NCBI RefSeq assembly: GCF_000001735.4
Contig: NC_003074.8
Location: forward strand, 20,901,261-20,965,260
Direction of reading: 5' to 3'
Origin: Arabidopsis thaliana
Taxonomy: Eukaryota; Streptophyta; Magnoliopsida; Brassicales; Brassicaceae
DNA: 64,000 bases
Below, in pieces: positions 33,555 to 47,650 of this stretch. The stretch's first letter is position 1, and every line of letters starts with the position of its first letter. Made by a program: the position numbers and the translations under genes. The notes below the pieces were generated by a model. The model was not told the DNA's origin, ran no database searches, and saw only the letters and a program-made list of their open reading frames with translations.

Positions 33555-34757
33555 ATGGTTACCAGAAGAAGGTCAAAGCTTGGATCTTGAGTTTTCAAAA
33601 ATTTCAAATTCGGCTTAAAAATATGATTTGTAGCTTTGAGATTTTGAGACTTTGGGTTTTACTTTTACAGGTCGAAGAAGAAGAAGAAGACGAAAAGGAA
33701 GAAACAGAGTAGCAAGGAAAAAGAAAAGTATCAAACTTTCATAAACCTTCCTTGTGATCTCTTACAACTGGTAATTTCTCGTCTCCCGTTGAAAGATAAC
33801 ATCCGTGCTTCTGCTGTCTGCAAAACATGGCACGAAGCTTGTGTTTCTCTTCGAGTGATACATACATCTCCTTGGCTTATTTACTTCTCCAAAACAGACG
33901 ATTCCTATGAACTTTATGACCCATCAATGCAGAAAAACTGCAATCTTCACTTCCCTGAGTTATCCGGTTTTCGAGTTTGTTACTCCAAAGATGGTTGGTT
34001 ACTCATGTACAATCCCAATTCTTATCAACTCCTTTTCTTCAATCCCTTTACTCGTGATTGCGTACCCATGCCTACGCTTTGGATGGCATATGATCAAAGA
34101 ATGGCTTTCTCTTGTGCTCCTACATCAACTAGTTGTCTCTTGTTCACTGTCACTTCTGTCACTTGGAATTACATCACCATCAAGACATATTTTGCTAATG
34201 CTAAAGAGTGGAAAACATCTGTGTTCAAGAATCGGTTACAGCGAAACTTCAACACTTTCGAGCAGATTGTCTTCTCCAATGGTGTCTTCTACTGCCTCAC
34301 AAACACCGGATGCTTAGCTCTCTTTGACCCATCTTTGAATTATTGGAATGTTCTTCCTGGGAGACCTCCTAAACGTCCTGGAAGCAACGGATGCTTTATG
34401 ACAGAACACCAAGGAGAGATCTTTCTCATTTATATGTACAGACACATGAACCCAACAGTGCTTAAACTTGACCTTACTAGCTTTGAATGGGCTGAGAGGA
34501 AAACACTGGGAGGCTTGACGATCTACGCAAGCGCTTTGTCTTCTGAATCCAGAGCCGAGCAGCAGAAGCAGAGTGGAATATGGAACTGTTTGTGTCTCTC
34601 TGTGTTCCATGGATTCAAGAGGACTTGCATATATTATAAGGTTGATGAAGAGAGTGAGGTTTGCTTCAAGTGGAAAAAACAGAACCCTTATGAGAATATC
34701 TGGATCATGCCACCACTCAACCTCATTGATCTCCCTTTGTTTGATCATCGTATCTAG
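33555..34757 (+). CDS. F-box protein with DUF295 (KIB-type) domain
   Basis: A 17-nt first coding exon (33555-33571, MVTRRR) splices to 33671-34757, giving 367 residues. A very basic Lys/Arg leader (RRSKKKKKTKRKK) is followed by an F-box (NLPCDLLQLVISRLPLKDNI, then RASAVCKTW). A DUF295 domain of about 250 residues follows, with kelch-like strands such as LYDPSMQKNC and FNPFTRDCVPMP. F-box proteins recruit substrates to SCF ubiquitin ligases; no substrate is known to me here. The basic leader suggests nuclear or nucleolar location. The first donor (AAG|GTCAAA) is weak, but reading through it stops after 11 codons. Confidence 0.88.
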
Positions 34758-35219
34758 TAATAGTTAGAGAATTCTTGTTCATAATTATTCAAACACATGT
34801 ACAATCTATTTTATATACAGATTACTCATTTACTGATAATAAAAGAGGGAAATTCTCAGAAGCAGGTAAAATGATGAAACAATGGTAACAGATACAAACC
34901 AGAAACCGCTTTGGGTTTTGATCTCACACTCATAAGCTGATTAACAATGTTGAATAAAAAAATAAAACAATCAAACAAACCAAACCAAACAAATGATCAA
35001 GCAAAAGAAAAGAAAAAAAAAGAAGTCTGCTGCCTATAATAAAACTCTACGCAGCAACATTGTATGATCATCAGTAGAGAACCCAAACTTGCACCTTCCT
35101 TCTTTGAACCAGTGCGAAAAATAAACAAAAAGTAGCCGCACACAAACACACAGAACAAGAAAATCCGGCGTCAGGGGAAAAAATATCAGGTGGTTCGTTA
35201 ATGACATTGTCTTCTTCAC
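34758..35219. other. Convergent 3' region between the F-box gene and SCAB3
   Basis: Both flanking genes end here. The stretch holds the two 3'UTRs. Nothing else seen. Confidence 0.6.
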
Positions 35220-37726
35220 TTAATCATCTGGACCAAGCAGTGTAACCTGCAGATTTAAGCAAGCCTGTTATGTAAACCTGCAGTCTTAAAACTGTATAAA
35301 GTGCAAAACCATAGTGATTTGCAGAGTCTGAGAAAGGCGACATTTTGACTACTTTTGCTTACACTGCAATCGAAAGCGTATTTTCGAGCAAGGGCTATGG
35401 CTGCGTTACGTTCGTGTTCTGACTCAAAGGTTAGTATGAAAGTTAGACTCTTTCTTGGTTGCCAGAACACTGCCTTGGTAGGAGCCTTAATATTGCCTCT
35501 AACTCCACAGAGCTGAATAATTATCATACCAAAAAACTTGTAATAAATGTTTTTCATTGAATGTCAAAGAGATGTTTCTGTTAAATAGAATGAAGAAAGA
35601 GTCTCTAGATACCTGCATGGATGTCGAATATAATTCTCTCGCCTTTGTGATCCATCCTCGAGACAGCTTTATCCTCGTCTTTCCAACGGTAAAAACGTGC
35701 GATCGAGATGCATAGTCTTGTCCATTCATCTGCGATATAACCACCTGAAGAAGAGTTTGAGAACATGAACTCAATGCAAACATTTCCAAGAAAACAAGAA
35801 TAAGTTCTGAAAATCTTGAAGAACGTTGTAACATACACTGAATTCACTGTTAGACTTTCGCATCAGCGACTCTACGCGGGATGGCAAGCCAGAATCTGCA
35901 TTTCAGTAAGCCAAACATTCACTTATAGTCCACTTAAAAATCTTTGTATCGTCTAAAGTTTCCGTAATACCAACCAGGATCAACTGGATCATCGGTTGTA
36001 ACTGTGAACTTTTGACCATTTGAAAGAATGTCTGCCTGTAATATCCTCCCAACATCAAATGGTTCTGGAGCATACATCGATTGGATGGCACCTAAGAGCA
36101 AGAATATGAACTGCTCAAGCTAAAATTCATTTACTAAAAACCAAATGATGAAGCAAACAAACAGATAGGTCCATTTACCAGATATAGCTTCCCTGCGACT
36201 AGTTTCACATGCTGCACGATACCACTGAATAGAACAGTTGGAAAGATCTGGAGCATTGTCTTGAGCATTGACACGGATTCTTAAGCAAGAGCCGAGACTT
36301 TGTTTGCCTTCAAGAACAAATGGACAAGACTTGGATTCCTCAACTCTCTTGATTATTGCTATCTTGAAATGTTTGATAAAGGCAAGAACAAAGAAGTGAG
36401 CACAGTCCAACTCTAGCGAAGACGAAGAGAACTAAATGCTCACAAAGACATACCTCTTTATGAAGTTTAACAGAATTCATATACTTCTCTTGGATTCGAT
36501 TCCTTAAACCATGAAGCTCGTGTTGCATGCCCATCACCTGAAATTACAACATATGCAGTAGTAACTTTTAACGTGGCACATCAAATTATGAAGTTAAAGT
36601 GCAATGAATTGATGTAGTACCTTTGTTGGGTGATGCATCCGTTTGATTTGCCTAGCCTCTTGAACTTCCTCAACCAATTTCTCCACATCCTAAGAATTGA
36701 AAACTTGAGTTCACTAGAAAACTTTACTACTAACTATAAATCTAGACTAGAAAATAATACTAACCGGCCCCTGAGCTCTAGAAGCTTCAGAAATCCGTTC
36801 TTGTTCTTCAAAAGCCTCTCCAAGTCTCAGCACAACGGCCCTTGCAGTTTCGATCTCAGCACAAGAGAATGACTTTTCTTGATTTACCAGTTTCTTTGCA
36901 TCTTCTGAAGTCTGTCAATATGAGAGTAACAATAATCAGCTTCCTTTGTAGTTGTTACTGTTGGAAATGTAAGCAAGCGAAAACAGAACATTTTCGGCAT
37001 CAATATCAATCTATACTATAGAAGCGAGACCTGCTTGAGGAAGTTTCCTAGTTTCTTCACTTCAAACTTCTCCTGAATCAATTCACCTTCATTCTGAGTT
37101 AACTTCACAGCTAGAGCTTCCACCTATTCTCATACATCACAGTTTTGACACAAGTCACATAAAAACATTAGTTTCAGAGTGAACAAGGAACCTTATCTTA
37201 AAATCTGACTAAATCAATCTTAAATCTTAACCATGGAGATAGCTGTCTCCACATCCTGTTTGTTTTGCCCATCCGTGCGTCCTCTCATGTATTCTAAAGC
37301 ATCCCTTAGCTTCTTCAACATAACATGTCCCTCCAAAGAAGCCACCTCTCTTAACTTAGCCTAAAAGAGAGTTTCCAAGAATATATTTCAACAAAAAGAG
37401 AGAGTGAGAATTGTTATATGAAATCAAGAATTGTAGAAAGTAACCTCATTAGCCAAACTAACAGCTGCAGCAAGATTCTTGTCGAATTTACTAGCGAGGT
37501 CACGGACCGAAAGCCGCTTGTGCTGATCAGACAACAACTCGCTCTCTTTCTCGACAGTCTCCTTCACAGATGGACCTTTTTCATCTTCCTTTGGTTCCTC
37601 TACTATCTGATTATCAGGTCCTAATTTATATGTTGGAAAGTGATCAGAAGCAAAGCTCACATCTACTGATACTGGAACCACTGATAAAGATAATGTCCCT
37701 TCTATTTCAGGACACACTTTCGTCAT
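35220..37726 (-). CDS. SCAB3: SCAB3, plant actin-filament binding and bundling protein
   Basis: Twelve coding exons can be joined in phase, from the ATG at 37726 to the stop at 35220, giving 490 residues. SCAB1 is about 496. Conserved blocks follow SCAB1: RLSVRDLASKFDKNLAAA (actin-binding N-terminus), a long coiled coil (AKLREVASLEGH; VEALAVKLTQNEGELIQEKF; RAVVLRLGEAFEEQER), SIQWYRAACE and APEPFDVGRILQADI (Ig-like part), then QLCGVRG and FESEHERNAAIALARKYAFDCS of the fused Ig-PH module, ending LLGPDD. SCAB1 stabilises and bundles actin filaments during stomatal closure; SCAB3 is a paralogue, and SCAB2 is the closest. Exons were placed by phase and GT-AG sites; one uses donor CCG|GTTAGT at 36765. 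The leader has an intron of its own. Confidence 0.9.
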
Positions 37727-38500
37727 TTTATCTCCGGATCTTTATCTGTTTCAACAACAATAAACAAAGAGCAAATCAAAAAATCATTAGATGATTTGAA
37801 TTGGAAGGAAGATTACTAGATTAGCTCTAATCTAGTTCATAGGAAAAGATTTAAGGCAGAACAAGAAATGCATTATACTATCGATTACACTAAATGAGAA
37901 AGAATCAGAACATCAAAGGGCAGTTAAAAAAACAGAACAAACATTTTATATATATTTTTAAAAAAGTGGAGAATTTCTAACTCATGTAACCAAACATTGA
38001 TGTCATGAAACAGTATACGACAAAAATCAGGAGAAATGAAAGTAGAATCAATCAACTCAAGAAAAACACAAACAAACTTACGGATAAACTCAAGACCAAG
38101 AAACAGAGAATCTCAAGAGTGAAGAAGGAAGAAGGAAGAAGAAGAATAAAGACAACTGGTTCTTTAGTCTATCTCTCTCTAGTCTTCGTCGTCGTTTGGC
38201 ATCTTTTTTCTTTTTTAGCTTTTACAAAAGCGTCAAAGACGACAGGATAAATGGGCAATGCAGAGAAGAAAAAAGAGACACTTTTGTTCCTCTCTCTCTC
38301 TCTTCTTGAACACTGCTTGTTCTCTCTCTCTCTTTCTTTCACGCCATCATCGTTAGAAAACCCAAAGAGTGCAAAAAGAGAAAGAAGAAAACGATTATAA
38401 TTTGTTGTCAATGCCTGGTCTCGTCTTTTGTTTGCTGGGATGAAAAAAAGTGACCACGCGCTGTTACATGGTGTTTGAACCACACGCTCTGGCGCGAGTT
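37727..38500 (-). promoter_or_regulatory. SCAB3 leader with 5'UTR intron, and promoter
   Basis: An acceptor (TTGAAACAG) near 37748 and a donor (ATCC|GTAAGT) near 38081 on the minus strand define an intron in the leader of about 330 nt. (CT)n tracts at about 38291-38307 and 38321-38336 lie upstream. Confidence 0.5.
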
Positions 38501-40271
38501 GTCGTCGGGGCCCGACCGACCCTTTGGCTCCACTGGATTTCTCTTCTTTTTCTCTTTTTCACATTATTGATTTTGTGTTTTCTAGTTTAGCTTTTCGTGT
38601 GGATCTAATTATGTTCCTTTAACAACCATTATTATTTCTTCTCAATCTTAAGCAAACTATCTAAGAAACTAAACTTTCAAATCCAATATATGATAAAGAG
38701 TTAATGTAGAGATACATGTTATATGACTCTAAGCTACAAATACTAATTTTTTAACAAAATGTATAAAAAGAATCAGATACAAAATTCAAGAAAAACAGTG
38801 GATATATGTGTCCAATCCTTTTACAACCTGTAATACTACATTTTTAGATCCATTACTAAAATTAGGATATCTCAATTTCTTAACTAACCAATCAATAATA
38901 TGCAAAAGCTTATCCAAAGTTACAAACATTATTGTATTAGACCATCTTGGAGAGTGGTGAGAGATACTGTAACATTTGGCGTGTAGTCATGAGTACTACA
39001 TTTGGTGGAATCTATGTTTTTAGTTGAAAGGTCAAACTCAAATTAGTTTTCCTCCTAAGAGCTATCAAATGCGTTAACATCACGATTCACGAGTTACATA
39101 TATAGCTAGTATATAATTAGTACTATAAGTTACAATTGTTTTCGAATTACATTAATTTCTTTTTTCCTAGTCGAAGTTCACGAATCTTTTTATCATGACC
39201 GGAGTCTCTAAGATTCGAATACAGTTTTTTGGAGCATAATCTTCTTCGAATGACAATAATAGCAACAAGTTTTTTCGTTACAGTTTCATTTCATCAATTC
39301 GTATGGCATAATAATCACTTATACACTAATGTTTTTGCTAAAATTTATCCATCTCTTTTCATATTAAGATTGAATGAATTAAACAATTAGTTAGGTTGAT
39401 ATTTATCAATTTTCGTGGTCCATGGTTGTTTAATTCAATAACTCATCACGCATTTTATCATGTTTGGACAAATAAATAGAACAATTGGACAAATTATCAT
39501 TAAAGACCAGTAGAGTGGGTCTCTCTAGAATTATAATACTTTAATGTTAAGGAATTTTCTTAATTAAATTCCAAGAATTTAATATCCTAGCCTCACTAAA
39601 GTGACAAAAAAGGCTAAGCAGAGCATGTGATATTTCAGGTCACGTTAACATGAATAGATGGTTCAAACATCATAATCGCACTTTTACTTTCTGTTTGTGG
39701 TATAACAAGAGAGTACTCTGTACTATAATGAGAGATGCATTTGACTTTAATTAGATACCAATCACTTTAGTTATAAACTAATTTTCGTAAGCTGTAAAGC
39801 ATTTCTTACTTAATTCTTAGATAATACAACTCTACTTTGTGTCTTAATGATGTGTTTGTGTTATCCATGACTATAATTAACTCTGAGCATTAAGCATATG
39901 CAACGGGGTCCATGTAGAATCCAATGATACCAAACCTACTCGCCATCACTTTTTTTCACTTCTTGTCTCCTTTTTCCTTATTTTGTTGGCTTTTACTTAT
40001 TTAGTTAAGAGTTTGTAGTGAATGAACAGACGTTTACTAGTATTATCTAGTACTTTGTGGGTTAATTGTGGATGAAGACAATAATTTTGATTAGGCAATA
40101 AAGAAATGGGTTTGGTCTTTGGTGGGCTAGTAGTAAGCCCATAAAGAAGAAAGAGGTTCAGACAACGGAAAAATAAGGGTATGACGTGGCAAGATATCAT
40201 TGGTTGGAAGAAAGAGATTGGCGGGTGAAGTTGTTTGTGCCGTCTACGAATTTAGGGTTTAATTTGTGTTA
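38501..40271. other. Intergenic, AT-rich, between divergent SCAB3 and HINT1
   Basis: No gene or recognisable element. The last 200 bases hold the HINT1 promoter, including a TGGGCT site-II-like motif on the minus strand near 40125 and a TGACGTGGC near 40182. Confidence 0.5.
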
Positions 40272-41869
<1,598 letters not shown>

Positions 41870-42377
41870 AGATCATCTTGAAGTGGATTGTTGTCCTGAT
41901 GATAAGAGGGACGCTTAGAGTTTGCTCTCGTCTACTAATGTCTCTATAAATAAAAAAACGTGGGACATGACTTTTATGATTGTTATGCAAAACCTTATTT
42001 TATGTTATGAAAAGGATATTTCACTGTTTTCTCTTCTGGAATCTTGTGGTTGCTTTTCTCTATTATTGACTCTGTAAAAATTGACTGCGTTTAAACCAGA
42101 GCGCCATCTTTAAGGAAGAATACCAGAGAGTAGAGACGCATGAATTGACCTTGTAAACATCCACGACGTGTTCATGAGCTTCTGACATAATATTATATAC
42201 AAACTTGGTAGCGGTCACGTCTTTGACATTTTTATGTCTATATAGACCACCTCATTGCCTACAAGTAAATATTTGGTGGATTCTTAATTTCTATCTGATC
42301 CCAGTTTCACGTGTAGACTTTTCTTTATAGTCATATCTCTTATCTTAGATTCCATTTCCAAGTTCATAATTTGATTC
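41870..42377. other. HINT1 3'UTR and promoter of the serine-rich gene
   Basis: HINT1 3'UTR on the left and a short promoter on the right. No other feature seen. Confidence 0.6.
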
Positions 42378-42710
42378 ATGGAGGAAGAAAAACCAAGGAA
42401 GAGCCTGACCAGCAGTGTCAGCAGAGGTTCACTCAAAACCAAGAATCCGTTTAGCCGTGTGAAGGACGAAGGTGAGAACAGAAACAAGACGGGATTGTCG
42501 ATGAGGAAGTCGTGGTCCACGGACTCCCTTGGTCTGCTCAGCCAGAGCAACCGGTTGGGGAAGACGGTCTGTATCTGTGCTCCTACAAAGCATGAAGGCT
42601 CATTCCGTTGCAGGCTTCACCGTTCATCAGCCACAAGCCATGGTGCAGCAACTGCAGAACTTCATCTCCCAAAGCCCTTGCTTTCTTCTCGTCGTCTCGG
42701 TGACCAATAA
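42378..42710 (+). CDS. Small serine-rich plant protein
   Basis: An uninterrupted 110-residue frame beginning MEEEKPRKSLTSSVSRGS. The central part holds the hallmark of the plant serine-rich protein family: a run ending in CAPTKHEGSFRCRLHR, the conserved CxPTxHxGSFRCRxHR motif. The protein is basic and Ser/Arg-rich with no signal peptide or membrane span, so nuclear or cytosolic location is likely. The molecular function of this family is unknown to me. The gene has no intron. Confidence 0.85.
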   Translation: MEEEKPRKSLTSSVSRGSLKTKNPFSRVKDEGENRNKTGLSMRKSWSTDSLGLLSQSNRLGKTVCICAPTKHEGSFRCRLHRSSATSHGAATAELHLPKPLLSSRRLGDQ

Positions 42711-43087
42711 TGTCACATAGTCTCTCTTTCGTTATTCACAAAACCAGTATGGTGCCGTCCTGATTGTCTAGAAGATTGTTTTTTCCTATCCATGTGATGA
42801 ATCCATTTGGTATCCATGTGTTCATATAAAACATGTGCTTATGTGTATGTTGATGCACTTTTAAATCTTTTTTTTTTTTGGTGGTGGAAATTTCACATAT
42901 ATGTTTCTTGACAATAGTATATAGCTAACCTTATAAGGAGAACACAAAAGTATACAAATTGCTAAGTGTATGTGAATATTTTCTCTGTTGAGTTGCAGAA
43001 ACTAATTGACATTCATACATAATGGAATTGCTCATTGATTTCTCCATCAAGCTATGATCAATTCGCAACGTCACATGCCTCTTAACC
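42711..43087. other. Convergent 3' region
   Basis: Holds the 3'UTRs of the serine-rich gene and of the RNA-binding gene. Nothing else seen. Confidence 0.6.
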
Positions 43088-44975
43088 TTAAGAACCGCCA
43101 AATACCTGAATCAGAAAAAAGAATATAAACAAAACCATAAATTTGATAACATATGCATGTAAATGAGTCATTCTAAACCGGAACAGCCAATACGATACGG
43201 AGGTCATATATGATATATTTGCGTTGAAAAGCTGAACACAGATACTAACTATACGAGTCTAACCAGCAGACATTAATAATCATTTAAGCATAAGATATAA
43301 CCGATTGATTATGCATAAGAGCCAATACGAATACTAACGAGGTCTACGAACTCAAGTTGGACTAGCAATGCAATAGTTCACCAGGTTATAATGTGAATAC
43401 GATTCAGGTTTAAGACATTCATCTACCCCAGCTAAGCAGCTACTATATATGTTGTTATCTAGACGACCTGTGATGCTTCTAATTCTAATAAAAAATCTTC
43501 TTGGTTCTTCAAAGATAAAAGAAAAAAGTACTGACCGATGCTAGGAAATCAGTGGAGAGCCCAGGCTTGCTTTGAGATGTCTCATTTTCAATTGATTTCT
43601 TCTGTCTAAACTGGAAAATCGCCCTAGGTGGAAAGACTGGTGCTGCTTCAGCATTGCTACCCGATTCTTCTTGAATCTTTCGTTTCTGCCCACCGCAAAT
43701 ACAGAAGAATACAAACCAAACATCTGGTTAGAGTAGTGAGATTTACAAAGGGAGAAACGAAGAATTGAATTCCTCCAAACAAGAAGGCCTATTATCCAAC
43801 TCTAAAAGTTAGCATTTACTTAATGGATTTATAGTTTATAAAAAGATCACAAGCTATAAATTTCAGACAAGCAGACATCGAACAAGTAAGATAGAGTACT
43901 TCTGAATTTACAATATTAGAAAGTGTGAGCACCTTTTCCATTCGTGCATCTATCTCGGTCATGGCACGAGACTTCTCTATTTTAGATAGATAAAAGTCTT
44001 TCTCCCTCTTTGCAGCAGAAAGAACCATATTTAATTTCTGTTCCCGTATTGCACTTTTGTATGCTGCACAAAGCAATCCCTTTGTAGATTAGAGATCATA
44101 TCATAGAAAATTGTCAAGAATTTCAGCAGAGATATTGTGCGGTTAACAATACCGATTTCTTCAGTAAGATCATCCCATTTAAATTTGGTCAAGTATTTGA
44201 TGTTCCAAATATCATAGTATACTGATGACTTCTTTTTCCCCCCTGAGGAAAGAAAACAGCAAACATTAACAATCATATAAGCTTATAGATTTAACCTGTC
44301 GACTATGCATACTGATATGATTCATTAGGAATACCGATTTGTTCTCCATTTAGCATATCTGCAACCCGTTTAGCTACGCTCTTCTTAGCAAACTCCACCC
44401 ACCTGCAGTTAATGAACAGAATAATATATCGAAAACTATTATTAAAAGAATCCAAATTATCAATGTGGAGAAGTGTTTTGAACACAACAAACAGACAAGG
44501 GAAAAGCCAATAACTAGCGGGGGAAACACATATCCTTAAGCGTACCCTTCAGAAAACCTTTGGCCACGAAATCCACCAGCCCGCTTACGGTGCACTTGTG
44601 CTTCAGAATCTGAATAGCAATAGACAAATGTATCAGCTAACTTTTCAATACAGAAACACATTAATATGACCAAGATGTGCTTTTGACATTAAACGAGGAC
44701 TCGATAGGATAAAAAACCTCACCTTCAGGTGCAAGATAAATCCTTCCGAGTTCTCCATATTGAGCGAGAATATGGCGAAGTCTAACGTGATCCATGTGTG
44801 GTGGGATACGACTTAAGTAGCAAACACCTCTATTGTCAGCTTTCGAAGCTTCCTTAAGCAATTTCTCTTTCAACTTCTTTTTCTTTCTATCAGCCTTTTG
44901 ACTCTTCATCGTTTCCTTGGACTCCTTCTCCTCGGATATTCCATCCGTAAGCTCGTGAGATTCCTCACTCTGCAT
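43088..44975 (-). CDS. ABT1/ESF2-like RNA-binding protein (ribosome biogenesis)
   Basis: Seven exons (44975-44723, 44609-44546, 44402-44335, 44242-44153, 44063-43933, 43685-43536, 43105-43088) join in phase to 257 residues. A Lys-rich N-terminus (KADRKKKKLKEKLLKEASK) precedes an RRM of the ABT1/ESF2 type: GVCYLSRIPPHMDHVRLRHI, then LGRIYLAPE, then WVEFAKKSVAKRVADMLNGE. The family continuation GGKKKSSVYYDIWNIKYLTK and a C-terminal basic helix follow. Yeast Esf2 and animal ABT1 act in the nucleolus, in early pre-18S rRNA processing with the helicase Dbp8. A plant nucleolar role is inferred. The last exon codes only VFGGS. Confidence 0.9.
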
Positions 44976-45741
44976 CTTCTTCAGCAGCTGCTGAATCCAT
45001 CACAGAAAACAATTTTTCAACTGACTAATGAACAAAAGTCTGAACTTTTATCATATCTACAAAAGTTCTAGCTACATTGAAATTATAGGACTAACACCAA
45101 CAATTGCATAAACGTGTGGACTTGCAATTCGTAACTTGCAGATGAAAGGGACCCTTAAACCCTAGACACACGAATCAACAAATTTCAATTCCTGGACCTC
45201 CCTTTAATCGACGTTTTGCAGATGAAAGCGCACTAAATTTAATGAAAAAAAAAATGAATCTTCATAAAAATCTCTACTTTTTTGTCTTCGTTTCTGAAGG
45301 AAAACAGGAAACTTTACCGAAAGTGAGAAAGAAAAAGAAGCTAGTGCCGTCGGCGAACAACTAGTACTCTCCGTTCGGAAGAAGAAGAAGACGGTGGTGT
45401 GTAAAACTTCGTTCGCTTGTTTAGGGTTAAATAAATCCGGTTCTTGTAACGATAATGTACAAAACCGGTATTCTTGGTATCCGGTTATCGTTATTTCGGT
45501 TAATCAGGTCAAATCACATTCGGGTTATCGACTTATGAGTAGTCTACAGAACCTGAATTCTGAACTTTGTTGCTGAAATGTTTTTGTAAAACGATATTGT
45601 AATGTTTTGATTAGTGTTAGAGAGGCTAATTCTATGCAACTGGCCCAACTCTCGTATTAAAAGTTTGGAGATGTTACTTATTAGTGAAAAAGTGAGAATG
45701 TTTTAGATCTTTTAGTCAAAACTCTTTACAATCCAACCAAC

Positions 45742-45785
<44 letters not shown>

Positions 45786-45846
45786 AAGAGAAGCTAAGGT
45801 GCAGAGAAGGAACTGGAGGTCATATAGGATCAAAAACCTTTGCAGT
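44976..45846. other. Promoter of the RNA-binding gene and 3' region of the NAC gene
   Basis: Contains the leader and promoter of the ABT1-like gene (left part) and probably the 3'UTR of the NAC gene (right). A (TA)n microsatellite lies at 45745-45782. Confidence 0.6.
45745..45782. repeat. (TA)n microsatellite
   Basis: About 19 uninterrupted TA units. Confidence 0.95.
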
Positions 45847-46471
45847 CTATTCGGATTCGGAATCGATTGTGGACAAATCAGTAGTTTCGGGTTTAGTCTT
45901 CTTGCCAAAAATATGGCATAAAACCCAATCAGTATTCGCTACTGTTTGTGGGAGGCTAATTTCATCCATGAACCAATTATACTTTAAAGCTTCTTCATCA
46001 TCAGATAAACAAATATTATCAGATTCTTCTTCTTCTTGCGCAATAAGAGTAAACCGACGCTTAATACCAACTAATGCATCATTATTCTTTGGATCTAGCA
46101 CATTGGTTTCTTCTCCGATTGGTGTCCAGAGATTATGAGAGTTACTAGTAACTTGGTTGTCACGTTTTCTGCAAAAATAGTACCAATGTTCTTCACTTGG
46201 ATAACCTGAAAGAAGGAAACAAAGAAAATTCAGTTGGCTCTTTCACAGGATGATTAAAGATGGACATTGTCTTTATAAAAGTTTAGATCCACGAATTCTC
46301 ACCAGGCAGATCATGCGGATGTCTTGAGAAGATATCATGACACTCTTCAGGTATCGTACGAGCTTTCATGGGTTGTCCTAAAGCTTTTTTCTTCAAAAAA
46401 TAGTTTGAAATCTCACAGTTTGTAGAACGAAACCTGAATCCTACGGGCAAAGCTCTGTGTGTTGGCTCCAT
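45847..46471 (-). CDS. Short divergent NAC-domain protein
   Basis: Two exons (46471-46303 and 46205-45847) give 175 residues. The N-terminus LPVGFRFRSTNCEISNYFLK corresponds to NAC subdomain A, whose consensus is LPPGFRFHPTDEELxxYYLK, but it lacks the acidic DEEL. Subdomains B and C are recognisable (EECHDIFSRHPHDLPG, EEHWYYFCRK). D and E appear as GIKRRFTLI, then YNWFMDEISLP and DWVLCHIF. The usual C-terminal activation region is missing and the protein ends in an acidic Ser-rich tail. It is the first of a local NAC cluster. DNA binding is doubtful given the altered subdomains. I recall it only as a NAC family member of unknown function. Confidence 0.8.
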
Positions 46472-47650
46472 TCTTAGCAAAAAAAAGAAAAGAAGAAGGT
46501 GAAATTGTGATTGAAGCAAACTGAAACTAGAATTCTAAAAGCTTGTTTATTGATCGAGGATGAATAAAAGTTGCTATGGTGAGCTACCTATTTATAGATC
46601 CCATTAATAAAAAGTAGTCCTTTTTGTTTAATAATTAGTAGCTTAAAATTAGAGTAAGTAAACGTTTTTTTAATTTTATTTTTTTAATAAGATACATAAA
46701 GTTTTGTTTTATTTATCTTATTTATAATTTCTTTTTTAAATAGCTTTTTTAGTTATCTTATTTATAATTTTTAATTTGTAATTTCACACAATTATTTTTT
46801 ATAGTTTTAAAATTAATAGAAGGAAATTTTCTTTTTACAAATGTCAAAATCTAAGATCAATAGATTTGACACATGTCACAATCTTATGAGTTACTAACTT
46901 TGAAAACAATATTTTATATGAAAATAAAAGATAGTTATGAAATGAAAATTTTTAATACTTTTTCCCCCATAAAAAGACTTGATTACATTAAGAATAAAAG
47001 ATCAGTAATAACTAATAACTATTTAGTACTTCAACAAATTGAAAAAGTAGTTAGTCAAATAAATAAAGATTGATTTTCTATCTTCAAAAATCAATTAAGA
47101 AAAGGAAAAGGAACAAATTATATTGAATAAAAGATATTGATTGTATTGTAGTAAGGAAATATAAATTGCAAATAACTTTCTGTTTTGAGAAGTGATTCAT
47201 TTAATGGGGGCAGAATTAATTTCTTAAAGAGGGCAGTCCATTAAAATATTAAAAATTAGAAATTTTGGGGGTGGCACTGTTGCGTGCTTATAAACTAAAC
47301 AAATGTTTAGAGGAGGAAATGAAGAAGAAGAAGACACCGGTGTTTTATATTTGTATGTGTTAGTTTAAAACGGTAAGAAAATGTTGGACAAATTGTGTAT
47401 AAATGTTTTATATGATCAAGGCATCAAAAGCAATAAAGACAGGGAGAATTATCTCTGGTTTTGAAAAACAATGCCGATAGCAACTAATGAAATTTTAGCA
47501 AAAAAACTAATGAAATCTTCTCTCTGTTTTCTTTCTGATAACAAAACTCATAAAGGCACAAAAGCTAGATCAGTTAGTTTTCTTTTTGTTTTTGGTGTTT
47601 GAAAACAAAAACCAAAATGACAAAGTATGAGCAGATTGAGATCAGTTAGT
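46472..47650. other. AT-rich intergenic region in the NAC cluster
   Basis: Extremely AT-rich. ATCTTATTTATAATTT occurs twice near 46716-46770. No gene seen. Confidence 0.5.
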
